Shown piece by piece: positions 17,414-26,329 of a stretch of DNA of 64,000 nt (the first letter of the stretch is position 1; every line of letters starts with the position of its first letter). Under the pieces are notes generated by a model. It saw nothing but the letters and a program-made list of their open reading frames with translations, was not told where the DNA came from and made no database searches. The translations under genes were made by a program, and so were the position numbers. Origin of the DNA: Actinomycetota bacterium (GTDB lineage Bacteria > Actinomycetota > Acidimicrobiia > Acidimicrobiales > RAAP-2); NCBI GenBank assembly GCA_029850535.1, contig JARCRU010000101.1, positions 62,001 through 126,000 of the forward strand, given 5' to 3'.

Positions 17414-17671
17414 CTAGCGACGAATGCCGAGACGACCGATCAACTCGCGGTAACGCTCCACGTTGCCGCGCTGCACGTAATCGAGCAGACGACGACGCTG
17501 GCCGATGAGCTTCATCAGTCCGCGTCGGGTGTGGTGATCACCCTTGTGAACCTTGAGGTGCTCGGTGAGGTGCGAGATCCGGTCCGTCAGGATAGCGATT
17601 TGGACCTCGGGCGAGCCCGTGTCCGTCGCGTGAGCCTGAAAGTCCTTGATGATCTGCTGCTTCTCAGCCAT
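17414..17671 (-). CDS. rpsO: 30S ribosomal protein S15
   Basis: Primary 16S rRNA-binding protein of the small-subunit platform. The 85 residues show the family landmarks [29 protein letters not shown] and [10 protein letters not shown]. The ATG has a weak AAGG about ten bases upstream. A structured leader lies in the gap after ribF, and S15 is autoregulated through such leaders in several phyla. pnp follows downstream. Confidence 0.97.
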   Translation of the reverse strand: MAEKQQIIKDFQAHATDTGSPEVQIAILTDRISHLTEHLKVHKGDHHTRRGLMKLIGQRRRLLDYVQRGNVERYRELIGRLGIRR

Positions 17672-17694
17672 AACGTATTTGCCTTATGAGTCGG

Positions 17695-17727
17695 GGGTCC
17701 CGTTGCGAGCCGCCAACGTGACGACCC
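17695..17727 (-). promoter_or_regulatory. Structured rpsO leader
   Basis: The transcribed strand can fold GGGTC/GACCC outside CGTTG/CAACG, with an eight-base apical loop, 24-56 bases upstream of the rpsO ATG. A short TCAGCG-A-CGCTGA repeat lies further upstream. It is a candidate S15 feedback site only by position and foldability. Confidence 0.35.
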
Positions 17728-17754
17728 ACACGATCAGCGTCGCTGACCGAATTT

Positions 17755-18705
17755 CTATCCTAGCAGGACCCAGGCCCCGGGCGTAAATTTCTCGAAGATT
17801 TCCTCACATCGCTGGACGTCGAGGGTCATTTGGGTCACTAGATCCGCCAAAGTGTCGAAAACGGCCTCGCCGCGCAGCCGTTCGAGGAACGCCACGTCTA
17901 GGACCACGTCGTAGAGGTCACCGTCGAAGCCCGGCAGGTGCACTTCCACCAGCAGGTCACCCTCCTCGTAGAACTGGGGGCGCGTGCCCACCGACACCGC
18001 ACCGCATCGCCACTCTCCTCGTCCCCAGCGCACCGCCGCCGCGTAGATTCCCGTCGCGGGCAATTTCTGTCGTGGCGCGCCGCGCAAATTGGCGGTGGGA
18101 AATCCCAGATCCCGTCCACGCGCGTCGCCATGGGCGACGGGGGCGCGAAGGACGAAGGGCCGCCCCAGAATCTCGCGCGCGCCGCGCACGTCGCCCTCAC
18201 CCAGACGCGCACGCACCTCAGTGGAACTGAAACGACTAGCCCCCCCGTAGGTCGGTGACGTGTGGACCCGGAAACCGTGGCGCTCCCCCTCGCGCGCCAG
18301 CAGCGCGATGTCGCCCTCGCGACCGCGCCCGAAGTGCACGTCGTCACCGACGACGAGATCCGTCGTACCCAAGTAGCCCACCAGAACTCGCTCCACGAAC
18401 GCCGCCGCACTCTCTCGCGCGGCGAACTCGTCAAAACTCAGGACGCCCACCTGGTCGACGCCGAGGATCTCGAGTCCCTCGAGTCGTTGCTCGAGAGTGC
18501 CGATCAACTCCGGTGCGCTCGTGGGCGACAAGACCTGCGCCGGGTGGGGATCGAAGGTGACGATGCTCGCCGCACCACCCACCTGTGACGCGAGGCGAAC
18601 GACGTGTTCGATCAAGGCTTGATGCCCGAGATGCAGACCATCGAAGACGCCAAACGCCGTCACGCTCGGACGTTGCATCTGCGCGTCGAAATTGCTTCGT
18701 CTCAC
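17755..18705 (-). CDS. ribF: Bifunctional riboflavin kinase / FAD synthetase
   Basis: Makes FMN from riboflavin and then FAD. The N-terminal nucleotidyltransferase half shows FGVFDGLHLGHQ and the later SSTEVR, while the C-terminal kinase half has GFPTANL and the GTRPQFYEE region. I choose the GTG at 18705 (316 aa), which overlaps the truB stop as GTGA and has GAGGG eight bases upstream. The internal ATG at 18678 (307 aa) has no ribosome-binding site. It ends the rimP-nusA-infB-truB run, an order seen in many bacteria. Confidence 0.94.
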   Translation of the reverse strand: MRRSNFDAQMQRPSVTAFGVFDGLHLGHQALIEHVVRLASQVGGAASIVTFDPHPAQVLSPTSAPELIGTLEQRLEGLEILGVDQVGVLSFDEFAARESAAAFVERVLVGYLGTTDLVVGDDVHFGRGREGDIALLAREGERHGFRVHTSPTYGGASRFSSTEVRARLGEGDVRGAREILGRPFVLRAPVAHGDARGRDLGFPTANLRGAPRQKLPATGIYAAAVRWGRGEWRCGAVSVGTRPQFYEEGDLLVEVHLPGFDGDLYDVVLDVAFLERLRGEAVFDTLADLVTQMTLDVQRCEEIFEKFTPGAWVLLG

Positions 18706-19595
18706 TGTTCGTGCCCTCGCGGCGCCATGACGATCTCGGGCTTCCACAGTTCCCCGCGACGACGCAGGACCCCGACGAGTTCACCGTCGCGCTCGAAGAC
18801 GGCGATCTCGTCGCCCTCGAAACTCTCGCCCAGCGCAACACGCTGACCCATGCGCATCTTGGCGACGTCGCCCTCTCCTAGGACGTGCGACTCCAAACTC
18901 TCCACCAGTCGCCTCGGGGGGGCCAGAGCGGAGGTGACGTCCTCGAGTGCGGTGACTTCTTCGAGCGTGAGCGCGTCGTGCACGTGATGAGTGCCACTGG
19001 CAATTCGTCGCAGGGCCGTCAGGTGACCCAGGGTCCCCAACGCCATCGCCAGGTCACTCAGTAGGACTCGAACGTAGGTTCCCACCGAGCACGTGACGTC
19101 GAAGTCCCAGTCGCCACTCTGCTCCGTGGGGGTGAGGACGAACGACTCAATCACGATGTCGCGAGGCGCGCGCTCCACCTCAATACCCTCTCGAGCCAAT
19201 TCGTGCAGTCGTCGCCCCTTGACCTTTAGCGCCGAAACCATAGGTGGGACTTGCGTCTGGGGTCCGATCATCGCCGCGGCCGCCGCATTGACCACTTCGA
19301 GTGACAACTCCGGCACGGTGGCCGTGGCGACAATCGCACCGTCAGCGTCGAGTGAATCGGTGGCGACGCCCAAGCGTACGGTACCGATGTAGTGCTTGGA
19401 CTGCGACTGCGCGAAACGCAGGAGCCGCGTCGACGACCCGACGGCCACCACCAGCAGTCCCGTGGCCATGGGGTCGAGGGTCCCGGCGTGACCGATGCGA
19501 CGCTCATTCAACACTTTTCGCAAACGCGCCACCACGTCGTGGCTGGTCAACCCGGCCGGCTTGTCGATCAGCAGCAGACCACTACTCGTCGTCAT
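18702..19595 (-). CDS. truB: tRNA pseudouridine-55 synthase
   Basis: Forms pseudouridine 55 in the T-loop of tRNAs. The 297-residue protein has the catalytic Asp41 in GHAGTLDPMATG, the KHYIGTVRLG strand, the later VPPMVSALKVKGRRLHELA motif, and a C-terminal PUA-like domain. The ATG at 19595 is used because upstream residues of the track ORF overlap rbfA in another frame. The chosen start still overlaps rbfA by 14 bases. Its stop is coupled to ribF. Confidence 0.96.
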   Translation of the reverse strand: MTTSSGLLLIDKPAGLTSHDVVARLRKVLNERRIGHAGTLDPMATGLLVVAVGSSTRLLRFAQSQSKHYIGTVRLGVATDSLDADGAIVATATVPELSLEVVNAAAAAMIGPQTQVPPMVSALKVKGRRLHELAREGIEVERAPRDIVIESFVLTPTEQSGDWDFDVTCSVGTYVRVLLSDLAMALGTLGHLTALRRIASGTHHVHDALTLEEVTALEDVTSALAPPRRLVESLESHVLGEGDVAKMRMGQRVALGESFEGDEIAVFERDGELVGVLRRRGELWKPEIVMAPRGHEQ

Positions 19596-19941
19596 GTTGT
19601 TGTCGGCGTAGAACGCCCTCCACCGCATTGCCGCTAGCGATTGCCGGATCGGCCATGAAGGACAGCTTGGGCGTTCGTTTGAGACGTGTTTGAGCGTTCA
19701 CCGACCCCTGAATCTGAGCGCGGCGCTCCTCGAGCGCCTCCACCACGGAAGGGTCGAGCGAATCGAAGAACACCATCGCCTGACGCATGTCCGAGGTCGT
19801 CTCGACCCCGGTCACCGTTAAAAAGCCCAGTCGCTCGTCGTGATCACTTAAGCGCAGCAACTCCTCGGAGATGACCTCGCGCAAGATCTGATTGACCCGC
19901 GCGGAGCGAGGATAGGAGTGATGACTCGACGAATGGGCCAT
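19582..19941 (-). CDS. rbfA: 30S ribosome-binding factor A
   Basis: Small KH-fold assembly factor for the 5' end of 16S rRNA, also needed for cold adaptation. The 119-residue product has the typical RVNQILREVISEEL start and the LKRTPKLSFMAD C-terminal motif. It begins three bases after infB and overlaps truB by 14 bases. Length and gene order are standard. Confidence 0.95.
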   Translation of the reverse strand: MAHSSSHHSYPRSARVNQILREVISEELLRLSDHDERLGFLTVTGVETTSDMRQAMVFFDSLDPSVVEALEERRAQIQGSVNAQTRLKRTPKLSFMADPAIASGNAVEGVLRRQQHDDE

Positions 19942-19944
19942 GGA

Positions 19945-22641
19945 CTAGGCCGTGCGCGGAATCTCGCGCTCTTCGAATGTCTCAATGATGTCGCCGTCCT
20001 TGAGGTCCTGGTAGTCCGAGAGCCCGATACCGCACTCGTAACCGGCCGCCACTTCACGTGCGTCGTCCTTGAATCGACGCAACGACGTGATGGAACCCTT
20101 CCAGATGATGGTGCCCTCTCGCAAGAAGCGCACCTTCGAACCTCGCGTGATGACTCCTTCGCGCACGAAGCAACCCGCGATAGCCCCGATCTTGGGCACG
20201 CGAAAGACCTCGCGAACCTCCGCCTCACCGGTCACCACTTCCTCGTAGACCGGCGACAAGAGGCCGAGCATGGCCGATTCGATCTCCTCGATCAACTTGT
20301 AGATGATCTCGTAGGTGCGGATCTCCACCCCTTCGGACTCGGCCAACTCTCGACTGCGTCGATCCGGTCGCACGTTAAAACCGATAATGGTCGCCGTCGA
20401 GGCCTTGGCCAACTGCACGTCGTTCTCGGTGATGCCACCGACACCGCGGTGCACGATGACCAGTTTGACGTCGTCGCGCTCCAACTTTCGCAGCGATTCG
20501 GTGCAGGCTTCCAGTGACCCTTGGACGTCGGCCTTCAAGACGATGTTGAGCGTCGCGGTCTCGCCGCGCTGAATCTGTTCGAACAGGTCCTCCAGGCGCG
20601 CGCCCGACGCCGATGCCACGGGTTGGTGACCCACCAGTCGCACGCGCTGGGCTCGAGCCTCGGCGAGCGAGCGAGCGTTGCCCAGGTCCTGGGCCACGCG
20701 CACCTCGTCGCCCGCGAAGGGCGGCTCGGAGAAGCCCAGAATCTGCACGGGCGTCGAGGGCCCGGCCGACTTGATCTGCTTGCCCTGGTCATTGATGAGG
20801 GCCTTGACCTTACCGAAGGCGGCACCGGCAACCACGGGGTCGCCCACTCTCAACAGTCCCTGCTGGACCATCACGGTCGCCACGGGGCCGCGACCGACCT
20901 CGAGGTTGGCCTCGAGCACCGTGCCGGTCGCGCGACCAGTCGGTCGCGCCGTCAATTCGGCGAGCTCGGCCACCAGGAGCACCTGCTCGAGCAAGTCCTC
21001 AATACCCAGTCCCTGAAGCGCTGAGATCTCCACGGTAATCGTGTCGCCGCCCCACTTCTCGGGAACCAGTCCGTGTTCGCTCAGTTGTTGCAGGACCCGG
21101 TCGGGGTTGGCGTCTTCCTTGTCGATCTTGTTGAGCGCCACGATGATCGGCACCTCGGCGGCCTTGGCGTGGTTAATCGCTTCGACGGTCTGGGGCATGA
21201 CCCCATCGTCGGCCGCCACCACGAGGATCACGATGTCGGTGACTTTGGCCCCACGAGCACGCATGGCCGTGAAGGCCTCGTGACCCGGGGTGTCGAGGAA
21301 GGCGATGGGCTTACCCTGCCACTGGACCTGATAGGCGCCAATGTGCTGAGTGATGCCACCCGCCTCGCCGGCGACGACGTTGGTCTTGCGGATACGGTCA
21401 AGCAATTTGGTCTTGCCGTGGTCGACGTGTCCCATGACGGTCACCACCGGTGGGCGCGACGTCGCCTCGATTTCCTCGTCCATGTCATCTTCGTCGAAGA
21501 ATCGAGCCAAGAGCGCCGCTTCCTGCTGCTCACCCGGGTCCACCAATTTGACCGACGCGCCCACTTCGGCGGCGTAGAGCTCGATCATGTCGTCGGAAAG
21601 TCCCTGCACGGCAGTGACGATCTCCCCCTGGAGAAAGAGGAACCGAATGATGTCCGCCGCCGAACGATTCAACTTCGGACCAACGTCCTTGGCCGTCGAA
21701 CCGCGCTCGATGATGATGTCACCCTCGGGCACGGGTGCCGAGGAGGGCAACCACGTGGTCATCTGGGTCGGCTCGAGCTCTTCAACGTTGCGACGTCGAC
21801 GTCGAGTCGTCTTGCGCTGGGAACCTCGTGGTCCACCACCACCGCGCGGCGGTCCACCGCGGTTCGGACCGGTGGCGGCTCCGCCACTCGCGGGGGCTCC
21901 CGGTCGCGCTCCGAATCCGGTACCCGTCGGTCGTGAGGGTCCACCGGTTCGGGCGGGCCCGCCGGTCTGGGGACCCCGTGGGCTCATTGGACGAGGGCCA
22001 CCGGGTCCGGTGGGGCGACTCGAGGGACCGCCGGGTCCGCCGGGTCGACGAACTCCGGGCGGCGGCGGGATCGGACGACCCGAGGGGCTGATGGGACGTC
22101 CGGGCGGCGGCGGGATCGGACGACCCGTTGCGCTCAAGGGCGGTCGCATGGGGGTAGGCGTCTCACCAGGTTCCCCCGTGGTGGGCCGCTGGGTGGGGCG
22201 AATGGTCGTGGGTCCATCACTCGGTGTCACGCGCGGAGCGGCGGGCTTGGGAGCGGGAGCCGGTCGACTTCGAACGACGCGCGGTGCGTCACTCGCGGTC
22301 GCGGTCACTGTCGCGTCCTCACTCGCCGCGCGGTGCTCGGTGGCGATCGGCTCGACGACGGGCGTCGGCGTCTCCACGACCTGCGCGAGGGTGCCCTCGA
22401 CCGGTGCGTCGGGGGTGGCGTGGCGCGAGGACTTCGTCTTCACCGGCTCCTCGGGAGCGTGCTCACGACGCAGCCCTTCGGCGTCGGCCTTGCGGCGGAT
22501 TCGGTCCGCCTGGGCATCCTCGATCGAGGCAGAGGGGCTGGACGCGCCAATACCCAGTGTCTGAGCGAGCGCGAGCAACTCCTTGCTCGTTAGACCGAGC
22601 TCCTTGGAGAGCTCGTGTACCCGGATCTTCTTCTGCGCCAA
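19945..22641 (-). CDS. infB: Translation initiation factor IF-2
   Basis: GTPase that places initiator tRNA on the 30S subunit. I take the TTG at 22641 (898 aa, starting as [14 protein letters not shown]), with AAGGGA five bases upstream; earlier residues of the track ORF do not fit. An N-terminal IF2-N domain is followed by a long Pro/Gly/Arg-rich linker (about 140-290), a second IF2-N segment, G1 GHVDHGKT (404-411) and domains II-IV. A 28-base in-frame duplication occurs in the linker. Confidence 0.96.
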   Translation of the reverse strand: MAQKKIRVHELSKELGLTSKELLALAQTLGIGASSPSASIEDAQADRIRRKADAEGLRREHAPEEPVKTKSSRHATPDAPVEGTLAQVVETPTPVVEPIATEHRAASEDATVTATASDAPRVVRSRPAPAPKPAAPRVTPSDGPTTIRPTQRPTTGEPGETPTPMRPPLSATGRPIPPPPGRPISPSGRPIPPPPGVRRPGGPGGPSSRPTGPGGPRPMSPRGPQTGGPARTGGPSRPTGTGFGARPGAPASGGAATGPNRGGPPRGGGGPRGSQRKTTRRRRRNVEELEPTQMTTWLPSSAPVPEGDIIIERGSTAKDVGPKLNRSAADIIRFLFLQGEIVTAVQGLSDDMIELYAAEVGASVKLVDPGEQQEAALLARFFDEDDMDEEIEATSRPPVVTVMGHVDHGKTKLLDRIRKTNVVAGEAGGITQHIGAYQVQWQGKPIAFLDTPGHEAFTAMRARGAKVTDIVILVVAADDGVMPQTVEAINHAKAAEVPIIVALNKIDKEDANPDRVLQQLSEHGLVPEKWGGDTITVEISALQGLGIEDLLEQVLLVAELAELTARPTGRATGTVLEANLEVGRGPVATVMVQQGLLRVGDPVVAGAAFGKVKALINDQGKQIKSAGPSTPVQILGFSEPPFAGDEVRVAQDLGNARSLAEARAQRVRLVGHQPVASASGARLEDLFEQIQRGETATLNIVLKADVQGSLEACTESLRKLERDDVKLVIVHRGVGGITENDVQLAKASTATIIGFNVRPDRRSRELAESEGVEIRTYEIIYKLIEEIESAMLGLLSPVYEEVVTGEAEVREVFRVPKIGAIAGCFVREGVITRGSKVRFLREGTIIWKGSITSLRRFKDDAREVAAGYECGIGLSDYQDLKDGDIIETFEEREIPRTA
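22055..22127. repeat. Direct repeat of 28 bp, 45-bp period, inside infB linker
   Basis: The segment beginning CCGGGCGGCGGCGGGATC occurs twice without mismatch (22055-22082 and 22100-22127). The spacing is 45 bases, or 15 codons, so the repeat stays in frame and encodes two GRPIPPPPG units of the IF-2 linker. It looks like a local slippage duplication in a low-complexity region. Confidence 0.8.
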
Positions 22642-22686
22642 AACATTCCCTTGATTCGTGTACTCGCAGTCCGCGAGCACAGTTCC

Positions 22687-22953
22687 CTATTCTTCCACAA
22701 CTACAAACGTTTTCGAGTTCGTTGCCAGTTCCCTGAGCATCACTGCGTCCACTTCACCCAGCGAACATCGCAGGGCCCGCGACGCGTGAGCCAGATTGAC
22801 CCGTGCACCGCACTCACCTTCGCGACACCACCACACCCCTCGCCCGTCTCCTCGACCGAGATACCAGACACCCGTCGGGTGGCGACCCACTCGTTGCAGG
22901 TCAGCCTCCTGACGGCGCCGACGGCAGACCACGCAGGTCCGGACCGGGCTTAT
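22687..22953 (-). CDS. ylxR: YlxR (DUF448) RNA-binding/nucleoid-associated protein, start unresolved
   Basis: Small protein of the YlxR family found between nusA and infB in Gram-positive genomes. The core is clear: PVRTCVVCRRR, then VWWCREGECGARVNLAHA and a basic C-terminal half. No ATG, GTG or TTG precedes the conserved RTC motif until 23184, deep in nusA and with a non-YlxR composition. Options are initiation at ATA (22953), which overlaps the nusA stop with GGGGGA six bases upstream, a -1 slip on GGGGG producing a NusA-YlxR fusion, or GTG at 22932, which would delete RTC. Coordinates use the ATA. Confidence 0.75.
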   Translation of the reverse strand: MSPVRTCVVCRRRRQEADLQRVGRHPTGVWYLGRGDGRGVWWCREGECGARVNLAHASRALRCSLGEVDAVMLRELATNSKTFVVVEE

Positions 22954-24173
22954 GCCTGGTCCCCCGTGACATCGACTTCGAGCACTTCCAGTTGCGCACC
23001 GTTCTCGTCCATCACAACGACCTCCTCCACGCGCAGCGCGTGTCCCTCGCCATCGCTGACGACGTTGGCGGTCTCCTCGACCAGGGTGACACCATCGGTG
23101 AAGACCTCGGCGACGGGCTGGCCGTCGTGCACCTCGTGCACCTGGACCACCGTCTCGTCGACCACCACGCCCTCTTCGGTCCACACTTCGTCAACTACTT
23201 CCGCCTCATCTTCGTTCTCCGAGCGAATATCGATTCGCCAGCCGGTCAGACGCGCGGCCAGACGCGCGTTCTGGCCCTCCTTGCCGATCGCCAGGGAGAG
23301 TTGCTGGTCGTGGACGATCACCGTAGCGATCCCCTCTTCCTCGTTGAGTTGGACTTCGCGAACCCGCGCGGGCGCCAGGGCGGCCTGGATGAACTGAATG
23401 GGGTCGTCGCTGTAGGGAACCACGTCGATGCGCTCGGAGCGCAATTCGTTGGTGATGTTACGCACGCGCGAACCACGCGCACCCACGCAGGCCCCCACCG
23501 GATCCACCATGTTGTCGTTCGAGGCCACCGCAATCTTGGAACGATGCCCGGGCTCACGGGCCAACGCCTTGATCTCCACGATGCCGTTGGCGATCTCAGG
23601 AACCTCGATCTCGAAGAGTTTGGCGACGAGGGCGGGGTGGGTCCGACTCACCACGATCTGGGGACCCTTGTTGGTCTTGCGCACTTCGACGATGTACACC
23701 TTGACGCGCGCACCATGCTCGTAGCGCTCAAAGGCAATCTGTTCAGCCTGGGGCAAGAGCGCCTCCACGCGCCCCAGGTCCAAGAGCGTGTAGCGGTTGT
23801 CGTTCTGCTGCACCGTGCCCGAGACGATGTCACCTTCGCGATTGGCAAACTCCTCGTACATCTGACGACGCTGGATGTCACGAATCAATTGCATCAGGAC
23901 TTGCTTCGCCGTCTGGGCCGCGATTCGACCGAAGTCGTCCGGCGTCGCGTCCCACTCGCGGGTGACGTTGCCCTCGAGGTCGAGTTCAAGACCCCACACC
24001 TTGATCTCACCCGTCTCGGGGTTGATTTCAACCTCCGCGTCCTCCGCGGAGTCGGGTCGACGCTTGTAGGCGGCCAGGAGAGCATTGGCCAGCGCAATCA
24101 GCAACTCCCCCTCGTCGATGTTCTGGTCACGCGCAATCTGTCCGAGAGCTTCTAAAAATTCGAAGTTTGCCAT
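22950..24173 (-). CDS. nusA: Transcription termination/antitermination protein NusA
   Basis: RNA-polymerase-binding factor for pausing, termination and antitermination. The 407 residues comprise the N-terminal polymerase-binding domain, an S1 domain (EGDIVSGTVQQ), and two KH domains (GACVGARGSRVRNI and LAIGKEGQNARLAARLTGW). A Glu/Asp/Val-rich acidic tail of about 75 residues follows. The ATG has AAAGG seven bases upstream in the rimP end. The final codons contain GGGGG just before the TAA, relevant to the missing ylxR start. Confidence 0.96.
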   Translation of the reverse strand: MANFEFLEALGQIARDQNIDEGELLIALANALLAAYKRRPDSAEDAEVEINPETGEIKVWGLELDLEGNVTREWDATPDDFGRIAAQTAKQVLMQLIRDIQRRQMYEEFANREGDIVSGTVQQNDNRYTLLDLGRVEALLPQAEQIAFERYEHGARVKVYIVEVRKTNKGPQIVVSRTHPALVAKLFEIEVPEIANGIVEIKALAREPGHRSKIAVASNDNMVDPVGACVGARGSRVRNITNELRSERIDVVPYSDDPIQFIQAALAPARVREVQLNEEEGIATVIVHDQQLSLAIGKEGQNARLAARLTGWRIDIRSENEDEAEVVDEVWTEEGVVVDETVVQVHEVHDGQPVAEVFTDGVTLVEETANVVSDGEGHALRVEEVVVMDENGAQLEVLEVDVTGDQA

Positions 24174-24176
24174 GTC

Positions 24177-24671
24177 TTAGCCTTTCTTGCTCGTCATTGA
24201 GGAGGGTTTGCCCCGTGAGGGTGATGGCTTGGCTTCGCCACCCCACTGAAACACGGTGCGAGCGCGTTCGAGCGAGGAGATAGCGACTTCGACGTCACCG
24301 ACGGTCATGTCGGCCAGGGTGACGGTCGTGTCCGACACCGCGAGGAGCGGCCCCTCGAGGCGGCGCGTGGCCAGACCCTCGCGCTTCTCTCGGAGGGTGA
24401 CCACTTCACCCACCGCGGAGCGGAAGTGATCGAGGGTACGCAGCCGGCGCTCGAGACCCGGACTCGACACGTCGAGCGTGAATCGACCCGGAATCGGGTC
24501 GTTGAGGTCGAGCCACTCCGAAATCGCTCGGTTCGCCTTGGTGAGCGACTCCAAATCCACGCCACCGTCCCTATTGACCGTGACGCTCAAAGTTCCCTTG
24601 GCGAGTTCGACGTCGTAGAGTTCCAGACCGAGGTTGGATAGGAGCGAGCGCAATGGGGTCTCTAAATCCAT
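24177..24671 (-). CDS. rimP: Ribosome maturation factor RimP
   Basis: Assembly factor for the 30S subunit, normally upstream of nusA. The 164-residue product has the two RimP domains (LYDVELAKGTLSVTV and the LDVSSPGLERRL motif) and a basic serine-rich end. GAGGAGAGGC precedes the ATG. It is the first gene of the rimP-nusA-ylxR-infB-rbfA-truB-ribF run. The upstream gap contains a promoter and a terminator. Confidence 0.95.
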   Translation of the reverse strand: MDLETPLRSLLSNLGLELYDVELAKGTLSVTVNRDGGVDLESLTKANRAISEWLDLNDPIPGRFTLDVSSPGLERRLRTLDHFRSAVGEVVTLREKREGLATRRLEGPLLAVSDTTVTLADMTVGDVEVAISSLERARTVFQWGGEAKPSPSRGKPSSMTSKKG

Positions 24672-24699
24672 GCCTCTCCTCTCTATGCCACCAGCGTTG

Positions 24700-24735
24700 G
24701 GACAAAGAAAAAGCGCGGGCCCGAGGCCCGCGCTT
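24700..24735 (-). terminator. Intrinsic terminator between proS and rimP
   Basis: AAGCGCGGGCC and its complement form an 11-base-pair GC-rich stem with a three-base loop. On the minus strand it is followed by TTTCTTTG, the classical layout. It ends proS transcription and, because a promoter lies upstream of it, would also interrupt transcripts heading for rimP. Confidence 0.88.
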
Positions 24736-24773
24736 AAACGAGTCCAAACGTCCTGAGCGGACTGTCGGCTTCA

Positions 24774-24802
24774 ATTGTAGCAGTTAGCCCCGCGAGTGAC
24801 AA
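24774..24802 (-). promoter_or_regulatory. Sigma70-type promoter TTGTCA-N17-TACAAT upstream of rimP
   Basis: On the minus strand TTGTCA (24802-24797) and TACAAT (24779-24774) are separated by exactly 17 bases, the best promoter match I found in the window. The expected start near 24767 precedes the intrinsic terminator by about 30 bases and rimP by about 95. This suggests a rimP-nusA-infB leader with attenuation or readthrough. Confidence 0.7.
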
Positions 24803-24858
24803 CCGACGTCACTGATCGCTCACCAGAACATCAAAAGCACTCTGATGAGGAGAAATTC

Positions 24859-26271
24859 TCAATACGACTTGGCAATTATGGCGATCAAACCCTCCTCGAG
24901 ATCATTGGCGGGGATCGATCCATCGCTTCGCTGCAGGCAACGCACGGTCATCGCCTCTGCCTTGAGACGTGCTTCCCCGGCCTCGCCCACCAAATCCCAG
25001 GTCAAGCGGGCGAAACCACTTTGGGCGGCGACGATCGCCTCATCGAGGCTCGTCACGTCGCTCGTGCGCGCATCGCGAAAAGCGGTGGCCGCTTGGTACA
25101 TGTCACGCTGGATGTCCTCGGCCAGTCGCAGTACCAGGGATGCCACCTCGGAGAGCGCCACGGGGAACTTCTCTCCCGTATCGCGACGCACGACCGTCAC
25201 GAGACCCTGCGCGAGGTCGCGCGGACCCACTTCGACGCGAACGGGAACGCCCTTCATCTCCCAGTCGGTGACGCGTCGACCGAAACTCCCGCGGCGTCCG
25301 TCATCGAGCTGGGCGCGCACTCCCCCGTGAGTCAACTCCTCGTGAAGTCGACGGCAGGCCGCCAGAATCTCCTCATCCTCGCGCACCGCCACTACCACGG
25401 CGACCCAGGGTGCCACGGCCGGAGGCAACACGAGTCCGTTGTCGTCACCGTGTGCCATGATCAAGCCTCCGACCAGGCGTGTCGAAGCTCCCCACGAGGT
25501 GGTGAAGCACAATTGCGCCTGGCCCTCCTCGCTCTGGTAGTAGATGTCGAAGGCGCGCGCGAAGTTCTGACCGAGTTCGTGCGAGGTAGCCATCTGCAGG
25601 GCCTTTCCGTCGCGCATCATCCCTTCACAGGTCATCGTGTTGGTCGCTCCAGCGAAACGTTCGCTCGGCGGCTTGATGCCGAGAAAGGTTGGAACGGCCA
25701 ATACCTTCTCGAGGAAATCGTTGTACACCCGCAGGTGGATCCTCATCGCGTAGGCCGACGCGTCCTCCGCGCTGGCGTGGGCGGTGTGACCCTCCTGCCA
25801 CAGAAACTCCGATGAGCGCAAGAAGAGCCGGGGACGCAGTTCCCAGCGCACGACGTTGGCCCACTGGTTGAGCAACAGTGGAAGGTCACGGTAGCTCTGA
25901 ATCCACTTGGCCATGAACTCGCCGATCACGGTCTCCGACGTCGGGCGCACGACGATGGGTTCGGCGAGTCGCTCGCCACCCGCGTGCGTCACCACTGCCA
26001 ATTCTGGACTGAATCCCTCGACGTGCTCGGCCTCCTTCGAGAGGTAACTCTCGGGGATGAAGAGCGGGAAGTAGGCATTCTGCGCACCCGCGAGCTTGAT
26101 GCGTCCATCGATCGCGGACTGGATACGCTCCCATATGGCGTATCCGTACGGCCGAATCACCATGGTGCCACGCACAGGACCGTTGTCGGCCATCTCTGCT
26201 TTGGCCACCACGTCTTGGTACCACTTGGGGAAATCCTCGCTTTGCGGGGTCAGAACACTCGGGACGGCCAC
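24859..26271 (-). CDS. proS: Prolyl-tRNA synthetase, archaeal/eukaryotic-type (type 3)
   Basis: Charges tRNA-Pro. The 470-residue class II synthetase lacks the bacterial editing insertion. It shows the type 3 landmarks WERIQSAIDGRIK, the motif 2 region RWELRPRLFLRSSEFLWQEGHTAH, TSHELGQNFARAFDI, and the characteristic C-terminal tyrosine ending in AKSY. GAGGAG precedes the GTG by four bases. A terminator follows. Type 3 ProRS occurs in a minority of bacteria, including some Actinobacteria. A tRNA-Pro(UGG) lies at 63365-63439. Confidence 0.95.
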   Translation of the reverse strand: MAVPSVLTPQSEDFPKWYQDVVAKAEMADNGPVRGTMVIRPYGYAIWERIQSAIDGRIKLAGAQNAYFPLFIPESYLSKEAEHVEGFSPELAVVTHAGGERLAEPIVVRPTSETVIGEFMAKWIQSYRDLPLLLNQWANVVRWELRPRLFLRSSEFLWQEGHTAHASAEDASAYAMRIHLRVYNDFLEKVLAVPTFLGIKPPSERFAGATNTMTCEGMMRDGKALQMATSHELGQNFARAFDIYYQSEEGQAQLCFTTSWGASTRLVGGLIMAHGDDNGLVLPPAVAPWVAVVVAVREDEEILAACRRLHEELTHGGVRAQLDDGRRGSFGRRVTDWEMKGVPVRVEVGPRDLAQGLVTVVRRDTGEKFPVALSEVASLVLRLAEDIQRDMYQAATAFRDARTSDVTSLDEAIVAAQSGFARLTWDLVGEAGEARLKAEAMTVRCLQRSDGSIPANDLEEGLIAIIAKSY

Positions 26272-26329
26272 AACTCTCCTCTTCGACGTGGAAGAAGCCT
26301 AGTGAATCGCGCTGGGCGTCGGAGAACGA

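Noticed and set aside
22803-24155. 450-residue plus-strand ORF opposite nusA
   Set aside because: His/Asp/Val-rich translation typical of antisense to a GC-rich gene; NusA is unmistakable on the other strand.
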